Shown: positions 1 through 8,425 of the stretch, in pieces
Layout of the letters: each line of letters begins with the position of its first letter
Numbering within the stretch: the first letter of the stretch is position 1
From: Glycomyces paridis
Lineage (GTDB): Bacteria > Actinomycetota > Actinomycetes > Mycobacteriales > Micromonosporaceae
Direction: 5' to 3'
Length of the DNA stretch: 64,000 bases
Assembly (NCBI RefSeq): GCF_004912155.1
Contig: NZ_STGX01000012.1
Coordinates: 62,001-126,000 of the forward strand
The notes under the pieces: model-generated
The model's input: only the letters and a program-made list of their open reading frames with translations
Told to the model about the DNA's origin: nothing
Databases searched by the model: none
Made by a program: the position numbers and the translations under genes

Positions 1-194
1 ACGAGCGCGTCGCCGTACTTGGCTTCGAGCGGGCGCAGCTCGTCGAGGACGTGCAGGCAGTTGATGCAGCAGAAGGTCCAGAAGTCGAGGACGACGACCT
101 TGCCTTTGAGGCTGTCGAGGTCGAGGTCCCTGCCGCCGGTGTTGAGCCAGCCGCGGCCGACGAGCGGGGCCGCGCGCACGCGAGAAGCAGTCAC
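1..194 (-). CDS. Thioredoxin-fold/NHL-repeat protein, N-terminal part (cut by window edge)
   Basis: Only the first 64 codons are present; the gene runs off the left edge. From a GTG start at 194 the protein reads into a thioredoxin-like fold with the segment [17 protein letters not shown]. The redox pair is C43-x-x-C46 (CINC). This exact W-T-[FY]-C-C-I-N-C-L-H context is typical of the NHLRC2-type family, in which an N-terminal thioredoxin domain is followed by NHL beta-propeller repeats; the propeller would lie outside the window. The family is usually cytosolic and its substrate is unclear. No signal peptide is visible. A start further upstream was not found in frame. Confidence 0.75.
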   Translation of the reverse strand, partial: MTASRVRAAPLVGRGWLNTGGRDLDLDSLKGKVVVLDFWTFCCINCLHVLDELRPLEAKYGDAL

Positions 195-246
195 CGGACG
201 AGACTAGCTCGCGTGCGGCACATGAGACCTGCTCATGTCATGGAAC

Positions 247-273
247 GGGGCCGACGGGCTTGCCGTCGGCCCC
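247..273. terminator. Hairpin, possible terminator
   Basis: Perfect 11-bp inverted repeat (247-257 with 263-273, 5-nt loop) without a T run. It lies between the upstream end of the thioredoxin-like gene and the repeat element at 280-345. High-GC actinobacteria often terminate without U tracts, so function is plausible but unproven. Confidence 0.45.
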
Positions 274-279
274 GTGGGG

Positions 280-345
280 CTTGTCGTACCTGCGCGGTAT
301 TTTTGAACCAGGGGTCCCTTAAGGCCGGATATATCGTGATTTATC
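280..345 (+). repeat. Dispersed intergenic repeat, copy 1
   Basis: This segment matches the reverse complement of 48401-48475. Shared blocks in order are CTTGTCG, a run ending AACCAGGGGTCCCTTA, GGCCGGAT, and CGTGATT-ATC; this copy has one extra A after CCCTTA and lacks about 9 nt (CGTATATTT) present in copy 2. It begins 20 nt after the stop codon of the 365-1795 gene, in the same relative orientation as copy 2 has to its upstream gene. It is more AT-rich than its surroundings and encodes nothing obvious. Confidence 0.8.
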
Positions 346-364
346 AGCCTTCGGGATGGTTCGC

Positions 365-1795
365 CTACTCTTCTTCGGTCGCCGAGGCGTCCGGCTCCTC
401 GCCGCCCTCGCCGTCGGCCGGGGCGCCGAGGAGGCTCAGGCAGTAGACGTCCTTCTCTACCGTGAGGGTCTCGCGCTGCGTGTCGGCGCACTTCTGGCCG
501 TCGTCGACCTTCTCCACGATCTTGAAGTCCTCGCCGTCCTTGGCGTCGGCGCAGTCGATCGCCTCGGCCTGGTCGCCGCTGGTCTGGCGGACGCAGCCGC
601 CCTCCTCGAACTTCGGGGCCGCGAACAGCAGGAAGTACACGCCCACGCCGGCCGCGATGACCACGAGCGCCGCCACCGTCGCCAGGATCGGCACCAGCGC
701 CTTCCTGCCGCCGCCGCCCGAGGGCGGCGGGGACTGCTGCGGGACGGTCGGCTGGTAGCCGTAACCGGGCGCCACGCCCGGCTGCGTGTACTGCTGCTGC
801 GCGGCCTGCGGCTGCGACGGCGACGCGTACGGGGTCGGCGGGGGCTCGCTGTGCGGGTTGTGCGCCCCGATGATGAGCTTCTGGGTGTCGTCGGACTGCA
901 CCGGCGGCGGCTGCGGCGCGGACGGCTGCTGGTAGGCCGACTGCGGCTGCGCGTACGGCGCGGCCGGGGGCGGCGGCGGCACCGCGGCGGGGTTCGCCAG
1001 CGGGTTCGGCGGCGGCGACGGCCAGGCCGAGGCGGCCGGCGAAGGCTGCGGGGCGCCGCCGAGCTGGTCGCCGTACGGCGCGGGGGCGTTGAAGCCCGAG
1101 ACGCCCTGCGGCGGCAGGACCTGCGTGCGCTCCTCCTGCACCTCAGGCGCGGGCGGCTGCTGAGGCTGGGACGAGGGCCCCAGGCGCAGGATCTGCGTGC
1201 CGTCCTCGTCGAACTGCGGGGCCGAAGGCGTCGGCTGCGGGCCGTCGGCGAACGGCGCGGGCGCCTCGGGCGCGGCCGGGGCGACCTGCGTGGGAGCCGC
1301 GTCCGCCGCGGGGGCGGGCGGCACCTCGACACCGGCGCCGGCGACCGGCATGGCCTGCGTGGCGCCTTCGTCGATCGACGGGGCCGCGGGGGCCTCCGGC
1401 GCGACGGGGTCGGCGGCGGGAGCGGGCGGGACGTCGGCGAGCGCCTCGTTCGGGACGAACTCGGTGGCGCCCTCGTCAACGGACGGCGCGGCCGGGGCCT
1501 CGGGGGCGGGGGCCTCGGCGGAGACCTCGGGAGCAGGGGTCTCGGCAGCGACCGGCTCGGCGGCGGGCGCCTCGGGGGCGGCCTCCGCAGGGACGTCGGC
1601 GGCCGGGGCCTCGCCCGCATCCGCCGGTGCGGCCTCCGCGGCCGGCGCGTCGGCGCTCGCGGCCTCGGGGGCCGGCTCGGTCGACGCCGCCTCAGGTGCG
1701 GCGTCGGTCCCGGGGGCCTCGGCGCCGTCCTTGGCGTCGGCGCTGTCGTCGGGGGCCTCGCCCTTGGCTGGCGGGTTGCCTTGCTCGGAGGTCAC
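365..1795 (-). CDS. Membrane-anchored protein with Ala/Pro-rich cytoplasmic arm and LppU-like extracellular domain
   Basis: 476 residues from a GTG start preceded by GAGGAG. Residues ~1-365 are Ala/Pro/Glu- and later Gln/Pro-rich and disordered; ~367-392 form one membrane helix (ALVPILATVAALVVIAAG); the remaining ~85 residues are extracytoplasmic with four cysteines (GGCVRQTSG, AIDCADAK, GQKCADTQ, DVYCLSLL), resembling the LppU/SCO3897 domain of actinobacteria. The arm carries five copies of an acidic-residue/Thr-[QE]-x-aliphatic motif (ATEFV, ATQAM, GTQIL, RTQVL, DTQKL), suitable for Ser/Thr-kinase phosphorylation and FHA binding (inference). Exact function unknown. A repeat element follows the stop. 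Confidence 0.75.
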   Translation of the reverse strand: MTSEQGNPPAKGEAPDDSADAKDGAEAPGTDAAPEAASTEPAPEAASADAPAAEAAPADAGEAPAADVPAEAAPEAPAAEPVAAETPAPEVSAEAPAPEAPAAPSVDEGATEFVPNEALADVPPAPAADPVAPEAPAAPSIDEGATQAMPVAGAGVEVPPAPAADAAPTQVAPAAPEAPAPFADGPQPTPSAPQFDEDGTQILRLGPSSQPQQPPAPEVQEERTQVLPPQGVSGFNAPAPYGDQLGGAPQPSPAASAWPSPPPNPLANPAAVPPPPPAAPYAQPQSAYQQPSAPQPPPVQSDDTQKLIIGAHNPHSEPPPTPYASPSQPQAAQQQYTQPGVAPGYGYQPTVPQQSPPPSGGGGRKALVPILATVAALVVIAAGVGVYFLLFAAPKFEEGGCVRQTSGDQAEAIDCADAKDGEDFKIVEKVDDGQKCADTQRETLTVEKDVYCLSLLGAPADGEGGEEPDASATEEE

Positions 1796-2208
1796 GGCTG
1801 CTCCTCAATTGCTGCTTCCGGCCTGGCGTCTTGGGGGCACGCCAGACGGTCACACGCTACCGCAGCGGCGCTAACGATCACTCGACAGGGTTAAAAGGTG
1901 CGCCGGTCCGCGGGCCCCCGGCGGCGGGCCCGAACAGGCGTATCCGGGCAAGAGAAAAGGCCGGGTGCCAGCGGTTGCCCACCCCTCATGGCAATCGCGG
2001 CACCCGGCCGGTGTGAGAACCCCCTGGAGAGGGTCTCCGCGGTGTGCGGACTCGGCGCTGTCCGTCACACCGTTTGGAGGAGATAAAGTTCGCGGTCTCA
2101 GTGTCCTGAGACGGTCGGAAACTTCGAAGTCATGTTTCCCCGTTGTTTCCGTGCCTCAATTACAACACCGAACACCGAGTTCCGCCAACGAATCGTCGGT
2201 GCCCTTGA
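1796..2208. other. 413-bp structured intergenic region
   Basis: No convincing gene. It holds, on the plus strand, a 20-bp imperfect hairpin (1959-2009), an outer 8-bp inverted repeat (2009-2016 with 2065-2072) enclosing smaller stems, and a perfect 7+4+7 palindrome (2095-2101/2106-2112). Read on the minus strand the 1959-2009 hairpin is followed by TTTTCTCTT. The nested stems between 1959 and 2072 could be a small structured RNA or simply the folded 3' end of the bkd transcript. I could not match it to SRP RNA or to a riboswitch class. Confidence 0.5.
1959..2009 (-). terminator. Intrinsic terminator, minus strand
   Basis: Long stem (1959-1969 with 1999-2009, continued by 1971-1979 with 1990-1998, one bulged base) followed on the minus strand by TTTTCTCTT. 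It lies 200 nt beyond the bkdC stop and upstream of the promoter region of the 365-1795 gene. Confidence 0.65.
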
Positions 2209-3531
2209 TCACGTCCAGGCGAGCAGCGTTTCCCCAGGGTGCTGTAGGAACGCGCCGACGTCGGCGAGGAACTGCGAGCCGAGCTCCCCGTCGATGAGCC
2301 GGTGGTCGAAGGACAGGCCGAGGGTCGTCACCTGCCGGACCGCGAGCTCGCCCTCGTGCACCCACGGCTGCGGGCGGACGGCGCCGAACACGAGGATCGC
2401 CGACTCCCCCGGGGGGAGGATCGGCGTGCCGGTGTCGACGCCGAAGACGCCGACGTTGGTGATCGAGATCGTCCCTCCCGCCATGTCGGCGGGCGGGGTC
2501 CGCCCCTCCCGGGCCGTGCCCGCGAGGGCGCCGAGCGCCTCGGCGAGTTCGAGCAGGCTCAGGTCCTGGGCGGCCTTGATGTTCGGGACGACCAGGCCGC
2601 GCGGGGTGGCGGCGGCGATGCCGAGGTTCACGTCGCGCTTGACGACGATCTCCTGGGCGGCCTCGTCCCACCGCGCGTTGATCATCGGGTGGCGGCGGGC
2701 GGCCAGCAGGACCGCCTTGGCGACGAACAGCAGCGGCGATACCTTGACCCCGGCGAACTCCCGGCGGGCCTTGAACGCCTTGACCGTGTCCATCATCGCC
2801 GTCACGTCGCAGGTGAGGAACACCGTGACGTGCGGGGCGGTGAACGCGGAGGCGACCATGTTCTGCGCGGTCAGCTTCCGCACGCCCTTGATCGGGATGC
2901 GCTGGTCCTCGGCCGCGGCGCGGACCGGGGCGGGGGCGCCCCGGTCGGCCAGGGCCGCGGCGAACGCCTCCAGATCGGCCCGCGAGACCGTCCCGTGCGG
3001 GCCGGTCGCGGTGACCGCGGCGAGGTCGATGCCGCGGTCCTTGGCGAGCTTGCGCACCGGGGGCTTGGCGAGCGTCGGACCGGCGTGGACCGGCGCGGAC
3101 GGGGCCGCAGGAGGGGTCGGGGTCGGAACCGGAGCCGGCGCGACCGCGGGAGCCGGTGCGGCGGCCTCGGGGCCGGGGCGGCGCTTGCGGCGCTTGGACC
3201 CGGCCTCCTTGGCGCCGTAGCCGACGAGGTTCGGCGTGCGCCCGCCCTTGGAGGGCGCCTCCTTCGTCGGCACGGGCGCGTCGGCGCCCTCGACCTCGAA
3301 GCTCGCCAGCGGCGAGCCGACGTCGACGGTCTCGCCGGCCTTCGCGTGGTGCTCGGCGAGCACCCCGTCGTAGGGGCTGGGGACCTCGACGAGGGCCTTG
3401 GCGGTCTCGACCTCCACGAACGGCTGGTTGAGCACGACCGAGCCGCCGGGCTCCACGAGCCAGGCGGCGACTTCGCCCTCGGTGAGGCCTTCACCGAGGT
3501 CGGGCAGGTTGAACGTGATCTTCTGTCCCAT
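2209..3531 (-). CDS. bkdC: Branched-chain 2-oxoacid dehydrogenase E2 (dihydrolipoamide acyltransferase)
   Basis: 440 residues. Transfers the acyl group from lipoyl-lysine to CoA in the E1-E2-E3 complex for branched-chain 2-oxoacids. Single N-terminal lipoyl domain (residues ~1-78) with the lipoylation site VETAKALVEV (K45), an Ala/Pro linker, a peripheral-subunit-binding domain (VRKLAKDRGIDL) and a C-terminal catalytic domain with FDHRLIDG, giving catalytic H410 and D414. The ATG at 3531 is preferred over an upstream TTG because GAGGAG lies 6 nt before it. The E1-beta stop lies only 10 nt upstream, so the three genes form one operon. No E3 gene is adjacent. Confidence 0.92.
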   Translation of the reverse strand: MGQKITFNLPDLGEGLTEGEVAAWLVEPGGSVVLNQPFVEVETAKALVEVPSPYDGVLAEHHAKAGETVDVGSPLASFEVEGADAPVPTKEAPSKGGRTPNLVGYGAKEAGSKRRKRRPGPEAAAPAPAVAPAPVPTPTPPAAPSAPVHAGPTLAKPPVRKLAKDRGIDLAAVTATGPHGTVSRADLEAFAAALADRGAPAPVRAAAEDQRIPIKGVRKLTAQNMVASAFTAPHVTVFLTCDVTAMMDTVKAFKARREFAGVKVSPLLFVAKAVLLAARRHPMINARWDEAAQEIVVKRDVNLGIAAATPRGLVVPNIKAAQDLSLLELAEALGALAGTAREGRTPPADMAGGTISITNVGVFGVDTGTPILPPGESAILVFGAVRPQPWVHEGELAVRQVTTLGLSFDHRLIDGELGSQFLADVGAFLQHPGETLLAWT

Positions 3532-3541
3532 GTGCTCCTCC

Positions 3542-4516
3542 TCAGTACTCAAGGGAACGGTCGACGGCGTCGAGCACTCGGTCCAGGTTCGGAAGGTAGT
3601 CGTCTTCGAGGCGGCTCGCCGGGTAAGGGACGTCGTAGCCGGTCACCCGCGCCACGGGCGCCTCCAGGGAGTAGAAGCACTCCTCGGTGAGCCGTGCGGC
3701 GACCTCGGCGCCGATGCCGACGTTCCCGGGCGCCTCGTGGACGACCACCGCCCGGCCGGTCTTGCGGACCGAGGCGAACAGCGGCTCCCAGTCGATCGGG
3801 GAGAGCGCCCGCAGGTCCACGACCTCCAGGTCGAGGCCCTCCTCGGCGGCCGCGGCGGCGGCGTTCGCCGCCACGTCCACGGTGGGGCCGTAGGCGATCA
3901 GGGTCGCCGTCGTGCCCTCGCGGACGACGCGGGAGGCGAACAGGTCCCGTTCGGGCGCGTCGGTCGCGACCTCGCCCTTGGCCTGGTAGCGACGCTTGGG
4001 CTCGAAGAAGATCACCGGGTCGTCCCCGGCGGCGGCCTGCTGGATCATCCAGTAGGCGTCGGCCGGGTTCGAGCAGGTCACGACCTTGAGGCCGGCCGTG
4101 TGCGCGAAGTACGCCTCGGGGGACTCGGAGTGGTGCTCGATCGCGCCGATGCCGCCGCCGTAGGGGATGCGCACGACCACGGGCAGGCGCACGCGGCCGC
4201 CGGAGCGGTTGGGGATCTTCGCGAGCTGGGAGACGAGCTGGTCGAACGCGGGGTAGACGAAACCGTCGAACTGGATCTCGCAGATCGGCCGGTAGCCGCG
4301 CATGGCGAGGCCGATCGCGGTGCCGATGATCCCGGACTCCGCCAGCGGGGTGTCGATGATGCGGTCGGCGCCGAAGTCCTTCTGGAGGCCGTCGGTGACG
4401 CGGAAGACGCCGCCGAGACGGCCCACGTCCTCGCCCATGACCAGCGACTTCGGCTGGTCTTCGAGTACTCGGCGGAGGCCTGCGTTGAGGGCCTTCACCA
4501 TGGTCATCGTCGTCAT
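3542..4516 (-). CDS. bkdB: Branched-chain 2-oxoacid dehydrogenase E1 beta subunit
   Basis: 324 residues, the usual length for an E1-beta transketolase-like subunit. Key stretches are MGEDVGRLGGVFRVTDGL near the N terminus, DTPLAESGIIGTAIGLAMRG and IPYGGGIGAIEHHSESPEA, the last carrying the conserved His region, then a C-terminal transketolase domain with ATLIAYG and VVVHEAP. With the alpha subunit it decarboxylates the 2-oxoacid with thiamine diphosphate and reductively acylates the E2 lipoyl group. The ATG overlaps the alpha-subunit stop by 4 nt (ATGA), so translation is coupled. Confidence 0.93.
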   Translation of the reverse strand: MTTMTMVKALNAGLRRVLEDQPKSLVMGEDVGRLGGVFRVTDGLQKDFGADRIIDTPLAESGIIGTAIGLAMRGYRPICEIQFDGFVYPAFDQLVSQLAKIPNRSGGRVRLPVVVRIPYGGGIGAIEHHSESPEAYFAHTAGLKVVTCSNPADAYWMIQQAAAGDDPVIFFEPKRRYQAKGEVATDAPERDLFASRVVREGTTATLIAYGPTVDVAANAAAAAAEEGLDLEVVDLRALSPIDWEPLFASVRKTGRAVVVHEAPGNVGIGAEVAARLTEECFYSLEAPVARVTGYDVPYPASRLEDDYLPNLDRVLDAVDRSLEY

Positions 4517-5679
4517 CGGAGCTCGCTCCCCTCGATCGCGGCCTCGTCCAGGGAGGCCTGGAAGTCGAGCGCCTCGGCCCGCTGCGCGGCGATGCAGGGG
4601 GGCGTCTGCGCGTACACGTTGTCGAACATCTCGGTCACTTCCGGGTCGGTCAGGGCCATCACCCTGGCCCGCAGCTCGCGGACGAGCTCGCCCGCCTCGG
4701 TGTCCACGCCCGCGAAGTAGGCCTCGTCGGCCAGCCCCTCGGCCGTCAGCCACTTGCGGTAGCGGACGATCGGGTCCTTCGCGCGCCAGAAGTCCAGCTC
4801 GGCCTCGTCCCGGTAGCGGGTGGCGTCGTCGGAGGTGGTGTGCGGCTGCATCCGGTAGGTGTAGGCCTCCACCAGGCTCGGGCCCTCGCCGCGGCGGGCG
4901 CGGTCGAGCGCGGCCGAGGTGACCGCGTAGGTGGCGAGGACGTCGTTGCCGTCCACGAGGACCCCCGGCACCCCGAAGCCCTCGGCCCGCCGGTACGGCG
5001 GCAGCCGGAACTGGCGGGCGTTGGTCTCGGAAATCGCGTACTGGTTGTTCTGGCAGAACAGCACGAGCGGGGCGTTGAACACCCCGGCCCACACGAGGGC
5101 CTCGTTGAAGTCGCCCTCGCTGGTCGCGCCGTCGCCGTGGTAGACCACCACGGCCTCGCCGTCGTCCCCGCCGACCGCGCCGTCCATCGCCACGCCCATG
5201 GCGTAGCCGGCGGCGTGGAGGGTCTGCGAGGCGATGACGATCGCGTACATGTTGAAGCGGTCGGCGGCCACGTCGCGGCCGCCGAGGTCGGTCCCGCGGA
5301 ACAGCGCGAACGACGAGATGAGGTCGATGTCGCGGCACCACTGGACGCCGAGCTCCCGGTAGGCCGGGAACACCGTGTCCTGGGGCCGCAGGGCCCGGCC
5401 GGAGCCGACCTGGGCCGCCTCCTGGCCCAGCAGGCTCGGCCACAGGCCGAGCTGCCCCTGGCGCTGGAGGGCGGTGCCCTGCGCGTCCAGCTCGCGGGTG
5501 ACCACGAGGTCGCGGTAGAGGCCGCGGTACTCCTCGTCGGTCAGGGTGAGGTCGTAGTCGGGATGGTTGACGCGCCGCCCTTCCGGGGTCAGCAGTTGCA
5601 CGAACTCTGGTTCGTTCGTTGAGGCGGGTTTCGGACGGTTCTTGGCCGTCTTCCTGGCAGGACGCTGTTGGTCGCCCAT
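4513..5679 (-). CDS. bkdA: Branched-chain 2-oxoacid dehydrogenase E1 alpha subunit
   Basis: 388 residues from the ATG at 5679, which has GAGGAG 7 nt upstream; a longer reading from 5724 lacks such a site. The thiamine diphosphate/Mg motif runs from GDGATSEGDFNEA to CQNN, with the expected ~26-residue spacing. VFPAYRELG and TSDDATRY are typical of E1-alpha of the alpha2beta2 type; in actinobacteria this form usually serves branched-chain oxoacids while pyruvate uses the single-chain AceE. First gene of the bkdABC operon. Its upstream region is AT-rich (GGATATACC at about 5705-5713) and divergent from the gene at 5873. Confidence 0.93.
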   Translation of the reverse strand: MGDQQRPARKTAKNRPKPASTNEPEFVQLLTPEGRRVNHPDYDLTLTDEEYRGLYRDLVVTRELDAQGTALQRQGQLGLWPSLLGQEAAQVGSGRALRPQDTVFPAYRELGVQWCRDIDLISSFALFRGTDLGGRDVAADRFNMYAIVIASQTLHAAGYAMGVAMDGAVGGDDGEAVVVYHGDGATSEGDFNEALVWAGVFNAPLVLFCQNNQYAISETNARQFRLPPYRRAEGFGVPGVLVDGNDVLATYAVTSAALDRARRGEGPSLVEAYTYRMQPHTTSDDATRYRDEAELDFWRAKDPIVRYRKWLTAEGLADEAYFAGVDTEAGELVRELRARVMALTDPEVTEMFDNVYAQTPPCIAAQRAEALDFQASLDEAAIEGSELR

Positions 5680-5872
5680 GAATGCCTCCTCATATTCGTA
5701 TTCCGGTATATCCAAGCATCCCAAAGCCTTGGGCGGTGCGCGTCACACCGGGTACCCGATTACTATTCGGGGCTGAAGTCTGACACTGAGTAGCCGGATT
5801 CGGTTGCGCCTCCGACATCATCGGTCCTGAACGGCCGTTTCGTCGCACGGGGGTGGCGGGAAGGAGCACACG

Positions 5873-6529
5873 GTGCGCGGCAGACGCGGCGACCAGGGGG
5901 GACGCTGGCCGGTGGGTCTCTGGCTCGCCCTGGTGGGGGTGAGCGCGGGAACCGTCGCCTCCTTCGGACTGGTCGGTTGGACCTTCGCCACGGGGCTCTA
6001 CGAGATCGAGGACGCCGGGGAGCCCGTGGCGATCGACTCGGGGACCGTGGTCTTCGAGGCGCAGGAACCGCCCCCGGCGCCCGCCGCGGGCGAGGACCTC
6101 GACCTCGAACCGCCCGCGGGCACCGGTACCGAACCGGCCGACGAGCCGAGCCCGATCGAACCGCAGGTGAACGAGGTCCCTGAGACCCAGGCGGACCCCG
6201 TCGAGGAGCGCGCGCCGATCGAGGAGACCGCGCCGCCGAAGCTCGTCCCGGTGGACGAGCATGAACCCGAGTGCGACCGCAGCGAGGACGCCGAGGACGG
6301 CGCCGAGGCGGGCGAAGGCTCCAGCGACTGGTACGAGCACTGGGACGGCGACACCGGCTGGCGCTGGGACGAGGACTGGGACCAGGACTGGGACGCCGAT
6401 TGGGACCAGGACTGGGAGCACTGGGACGACGGGGACCGGGGCGAGGAGGACCGTCACCGGGACGAGGAGCCCCGCCTCGTCGAGGTGACCGAGGAGCCGT
6501 CCGAACGCGCCGCCTACGACGTCGACTGA
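5873..6529 (+). CDS. Single-pass membrane protein with acidic Trp-Asp repeat tail
   Basis: 218 residues from GTG with AAGGAG upstream. One membrane helix at ~12-38 (WLALVGVSAGTVASFGLVGW), then a strongly acidic Pro/Glu-rich region, then at ~residues 150-192 a run in which Trp recurs every 3-4 residues between acidic ones (WDEDWDQDWDADWDQDW). The DNA under that run is a degenerate repeat of a gac-tgg-gac unit. No family recognised. The membrane N terminus plus acidic tail suggests an exported low-complexity segment, but topology is not certain. A promoter-like TACTAT lies at 5761-5766. Confidence 0.65.
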   Translation: MRGRRGDQGGRWPVGLWLALVGVSAGTVASFGLVGWTFATGLYEIEDAGEPVAIDSGTVVFEAQEPPPAPAAGEDLDLEPPAGTGTEPADEPSPIEPQVNEVPETQADPVEERAPIEETAPPKLVPVDEHEPECDRSEDAEDGAEAGEGSSDWYEHWDGDTGWRWDEDWDQDWDADWDQDWEHWDDGDRGEEDRHRDEEPRLVEVTEEPSERAAYDVD

Positions 6530-6721
6530 GGACCGGGAGCACCGCCGGGACGGTCGTTCACCTTTGCGCGCCTGCCGATTCCGAGGCGACTCGCCCGAAT
6601 GAGTGAGTTGTGGGGAAGGCCACGTCTGGACCGTAACCTGCACATGCGGATTGCCGTTAGCCCTATCGAGAGCGCGTCGCCGAGCGACGAACGCACACGG
6701 ATGTAGGTGGGGTACAAGCTA

Positions 6722-7459
6722 ATGGATCCTTTCTCGCGCACCATGCTCGCCTGTTCGGCAGAGGCGGGCCTGACCACGACCGCGCTGTCCCGGCACGTGC
6801 CGTTCCTGCGCCGCAACGTCCGGCCGGGGGACCAGGTGTCCCTCCTGGGCCGGTGCGTCGGCTCGGACGGCCTCGGCAGCGGCGACCACATCCTCATGCT
6901 CACCGGCGAGCGGATGGTCGTGACCCGACAGTCGCGCCTGCTCGGACGCGTCCGCCTCTGCCTGGACGCGCCGGTCGGCGCGATCGAGAACCTGCGCTGG
7001 TCGGCCGACCCGGCCGGGCCGGGCGTCGAACTGAACTTCACCGTCATGGAGGGCCCCGGCGCGACCGAACCGCACCGCTGGCACTTCTGGCTCCCGGCCA
7101 GCCACGCCAAGCGCGTGTGGCGGATCGACGCCCTCCTAGCCCGCGCGTTCCGCCGCCCGAAGGCCATCGCCCGGCCCGCGAACGCGCCCCGCGCGATCCG
7201 CCCGCCGCACCCCGCGCTGCTCCCCAACGCCATCGAATCGGCGAGCGGCGTCTTCCCGATCATCCCGGCGCCGATGGCGAACGCCGTCTTCAGCGACGCG
7301 GGCGGCCACCCGGCCAGCCCGATCCCCGCAGCGAACCGGCCGCGCCACGCCGCTCCTCAACCCCAGGCCGGCCCGCCCGCACCCCCCCAGCCGACCAACC
7401 CGCCGCGCCACCTCGCGCCGCACCTGCCCGAACGTGAGACCACCCTCGCCGCCGCCTGA
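6722..7459 (+). CDS. Protein with PH-like N-terminal domain and Pro-rich tail
   Basis: 245 residues from the ATG at 6722, with GGTGGGG 9 nt upstream. Residues ~20-135 look like a small beta-rich, PH-like domain: HILMLTGERMVVTRQSR and LDAPVGAIENLRWS alternate polar and hydrophobic residues, followed by a helix (SHAKRVWRIDALLARAF). The last ~100 residues are Pro/Ala-rich and disordered. No signal peptide or membrane helix. Function unknown. It stands alone and ends in the bidirectional terminator shared with the convergent gene downstream. Confidence 0.65.
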   Translation: MDPFSRTMLACSAEAGLTTTALSRHVPFLRRNVRPGDQVSLLGRCVGSDGLGSGDHILMLTGERMVVTRQSRLLGRVRLCLDAPVGAIENLRWSADPAGPGVELNFTVMEGPGATEPHRWHFWLPASHAKRVWRIDALLARAFRRPKAIARPANAPRAIRPPHPALLPNAIESASGVFPIIPAPMANAVFSDAGGHPASPIPAANRPRHAAPQPQAGPPAPPQPTNPPRHLAPHLPERETTLAAA

Positions 7460-7481
7460 CGGCACCGCCCGGAACGACGTA

Positions 7482-7514
7482 GGCCGGTGCTCCAGCTTCG
7501 CTGGAGCACCGGCC
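7482..7514. terminator. Bidirectional terminator between convergent genes
   Basis: Perfect 14-bp stem (7482-7495 with 7501-7514) closed by a CTTCG loop, placed between the stop codons at 7459 (+) and 7565 (-). Confidence 0.85.
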
Positions 7515-7564
7515 GTTCTCGTGTCACGGCCTCGGCGCCACCGCGCCGAGGTTCGCCTTCGGGG

Positions 7565-8413
7565 TTACCTGCGCAGCTCGGCGGTGCAGCACTTGACCGA
7601 ACCGCCGCCCTTCTTGAGCTCGGAGAGGTCGACGGGGATCGTCTCGTACCCGGCCTCGCGGAGCTTGCCGACCATGCCGGTGGCCTCGGCGTTGATGACG
7701 ACGTTGCGGCCGTCGGAGACGAAGTTGAGGCCGAACGCGGCGGCGTCCTCGGCGTCGGCGATCACCGCGTCGGGGAAGAGCCGCTCCAGGAGCAGGCGGC
7801 TGCCGGGGGCGAAGGCCTCGGGGTAGTAGGCGATGCGCTCGTCGTCGAGGGGCGCCAACGCGGTGTCGAGGTGGTAGTAGCGGGGGTCGACCAGGCGCAG
7901 CGAGGCGACCTGGCGGCCGAACACGTCGGCGGCCTCGGCGTGGGCGCGCGCGTCGGTGCGGAATCCCCAGCCGGCGAGGATGAGTTCGCGGCCGGGCAGG
8001 TAGGTGAAGTCGCCCTCGCCTTCGTTGATGAACTCGGGCTTGGCGACGGTCCAGCCGGCGCTGCGGTACCACTTCTCGTGGGCGTCGGCCTCGGGGCGGC
8101 GTTCGGGGTAGCGGAAGCTCGCGCCGTAGGCGACGCCGTCGACGACGAAGGCCCCGTTCGCGGCGTAGACCATGTCGGGCAGGCCGGGTTCGGGCTCGAT
8201 GCGGAGGACTTCGTGGCCGAGGCCGGTGTAGATGTCGGCCAGTTCCTCCCACTGCGCGCAGGCGAGGGTGGTGTCGACGGGGGCGGTGGTGTCCATCCAG
8301 GGGTTGATCGCGTACTCGACCGCGTAGTAGGCGGGGCGGCACATGAGGTAGGTGCGGCGGCCGGGCGACCGGGTTCCGGGCGCCTGCGCAGGTGAAGAGC
8401 GGTGTATCTCCAT
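7565..8413 (-). CDS. Dimethylargininase / amidinotransferase-family hydrolase
   Basis: 282 residues of the pentein (guanidino-group-modifying) fold. Landmarks are INPWMD and ANGAFVV early, then NEGEGDFTYL, HLDTALAPLDD with the catalytic His, and the C-terminal GGGSVKCCTAELRR, where the second Cys is the likely nucleophile. Close relatives are annotated as N,N-dimethylarginine dimethylaminohydrolases that release citrulline and dimethylamine; a different guanidino substrate is possible. The ATG at 8413 follows TACACT by exactly 6 nt, so the mRNA is probably leaderless; no Shine-Dalgarno sequence is visible. Confidence 0.8.
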   Translation of the reverse strand: MEIHRSSPAQAPGTRSPGRRTYLMCRPAYYAVEYAINPWMDTTAPVDTTLACAQWEELADIYTGLGHEVLRIEPEPGLPDMVYAANGAFVVDGVAYGASFRYPERRPEADAHEKWYRSAGWTVAKPEFINEGEGDFTYLPGRELILAGWGFRTDARAHAEAADVFGRQVASLRLVDPRYYHLDTALAPLDDERIAYYPEAFAPGSRLLLERLFPDAVIADAEDAAAFGLNFVSDGRNVVINAEATGMVGKLREAGYETIPVDLSELKKGGGSVKCCTAELRR

Positions 8414-8419
8414 TGCGCG

Positions 8420-8425
8420 AGTGTA
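8420..8425 (-). promoter_or_regulatory. -10 hexamer of a leaderless promoter (dimethylargininase)
   Basis: TACACT on the minus strand, 6 nt before the ATG at 8413. No clear -35 element. Confidence 0.55.

Noticed and set aside
1959-2072. SRP RNA, 6C RNA or c-di-AMP riboswitch
   Set aside because: The GGAAGGAAGCAG-type SRP core, C6 loops and the c-di-AMP consensus blocks are not found; kept only as an unassigned structured region.
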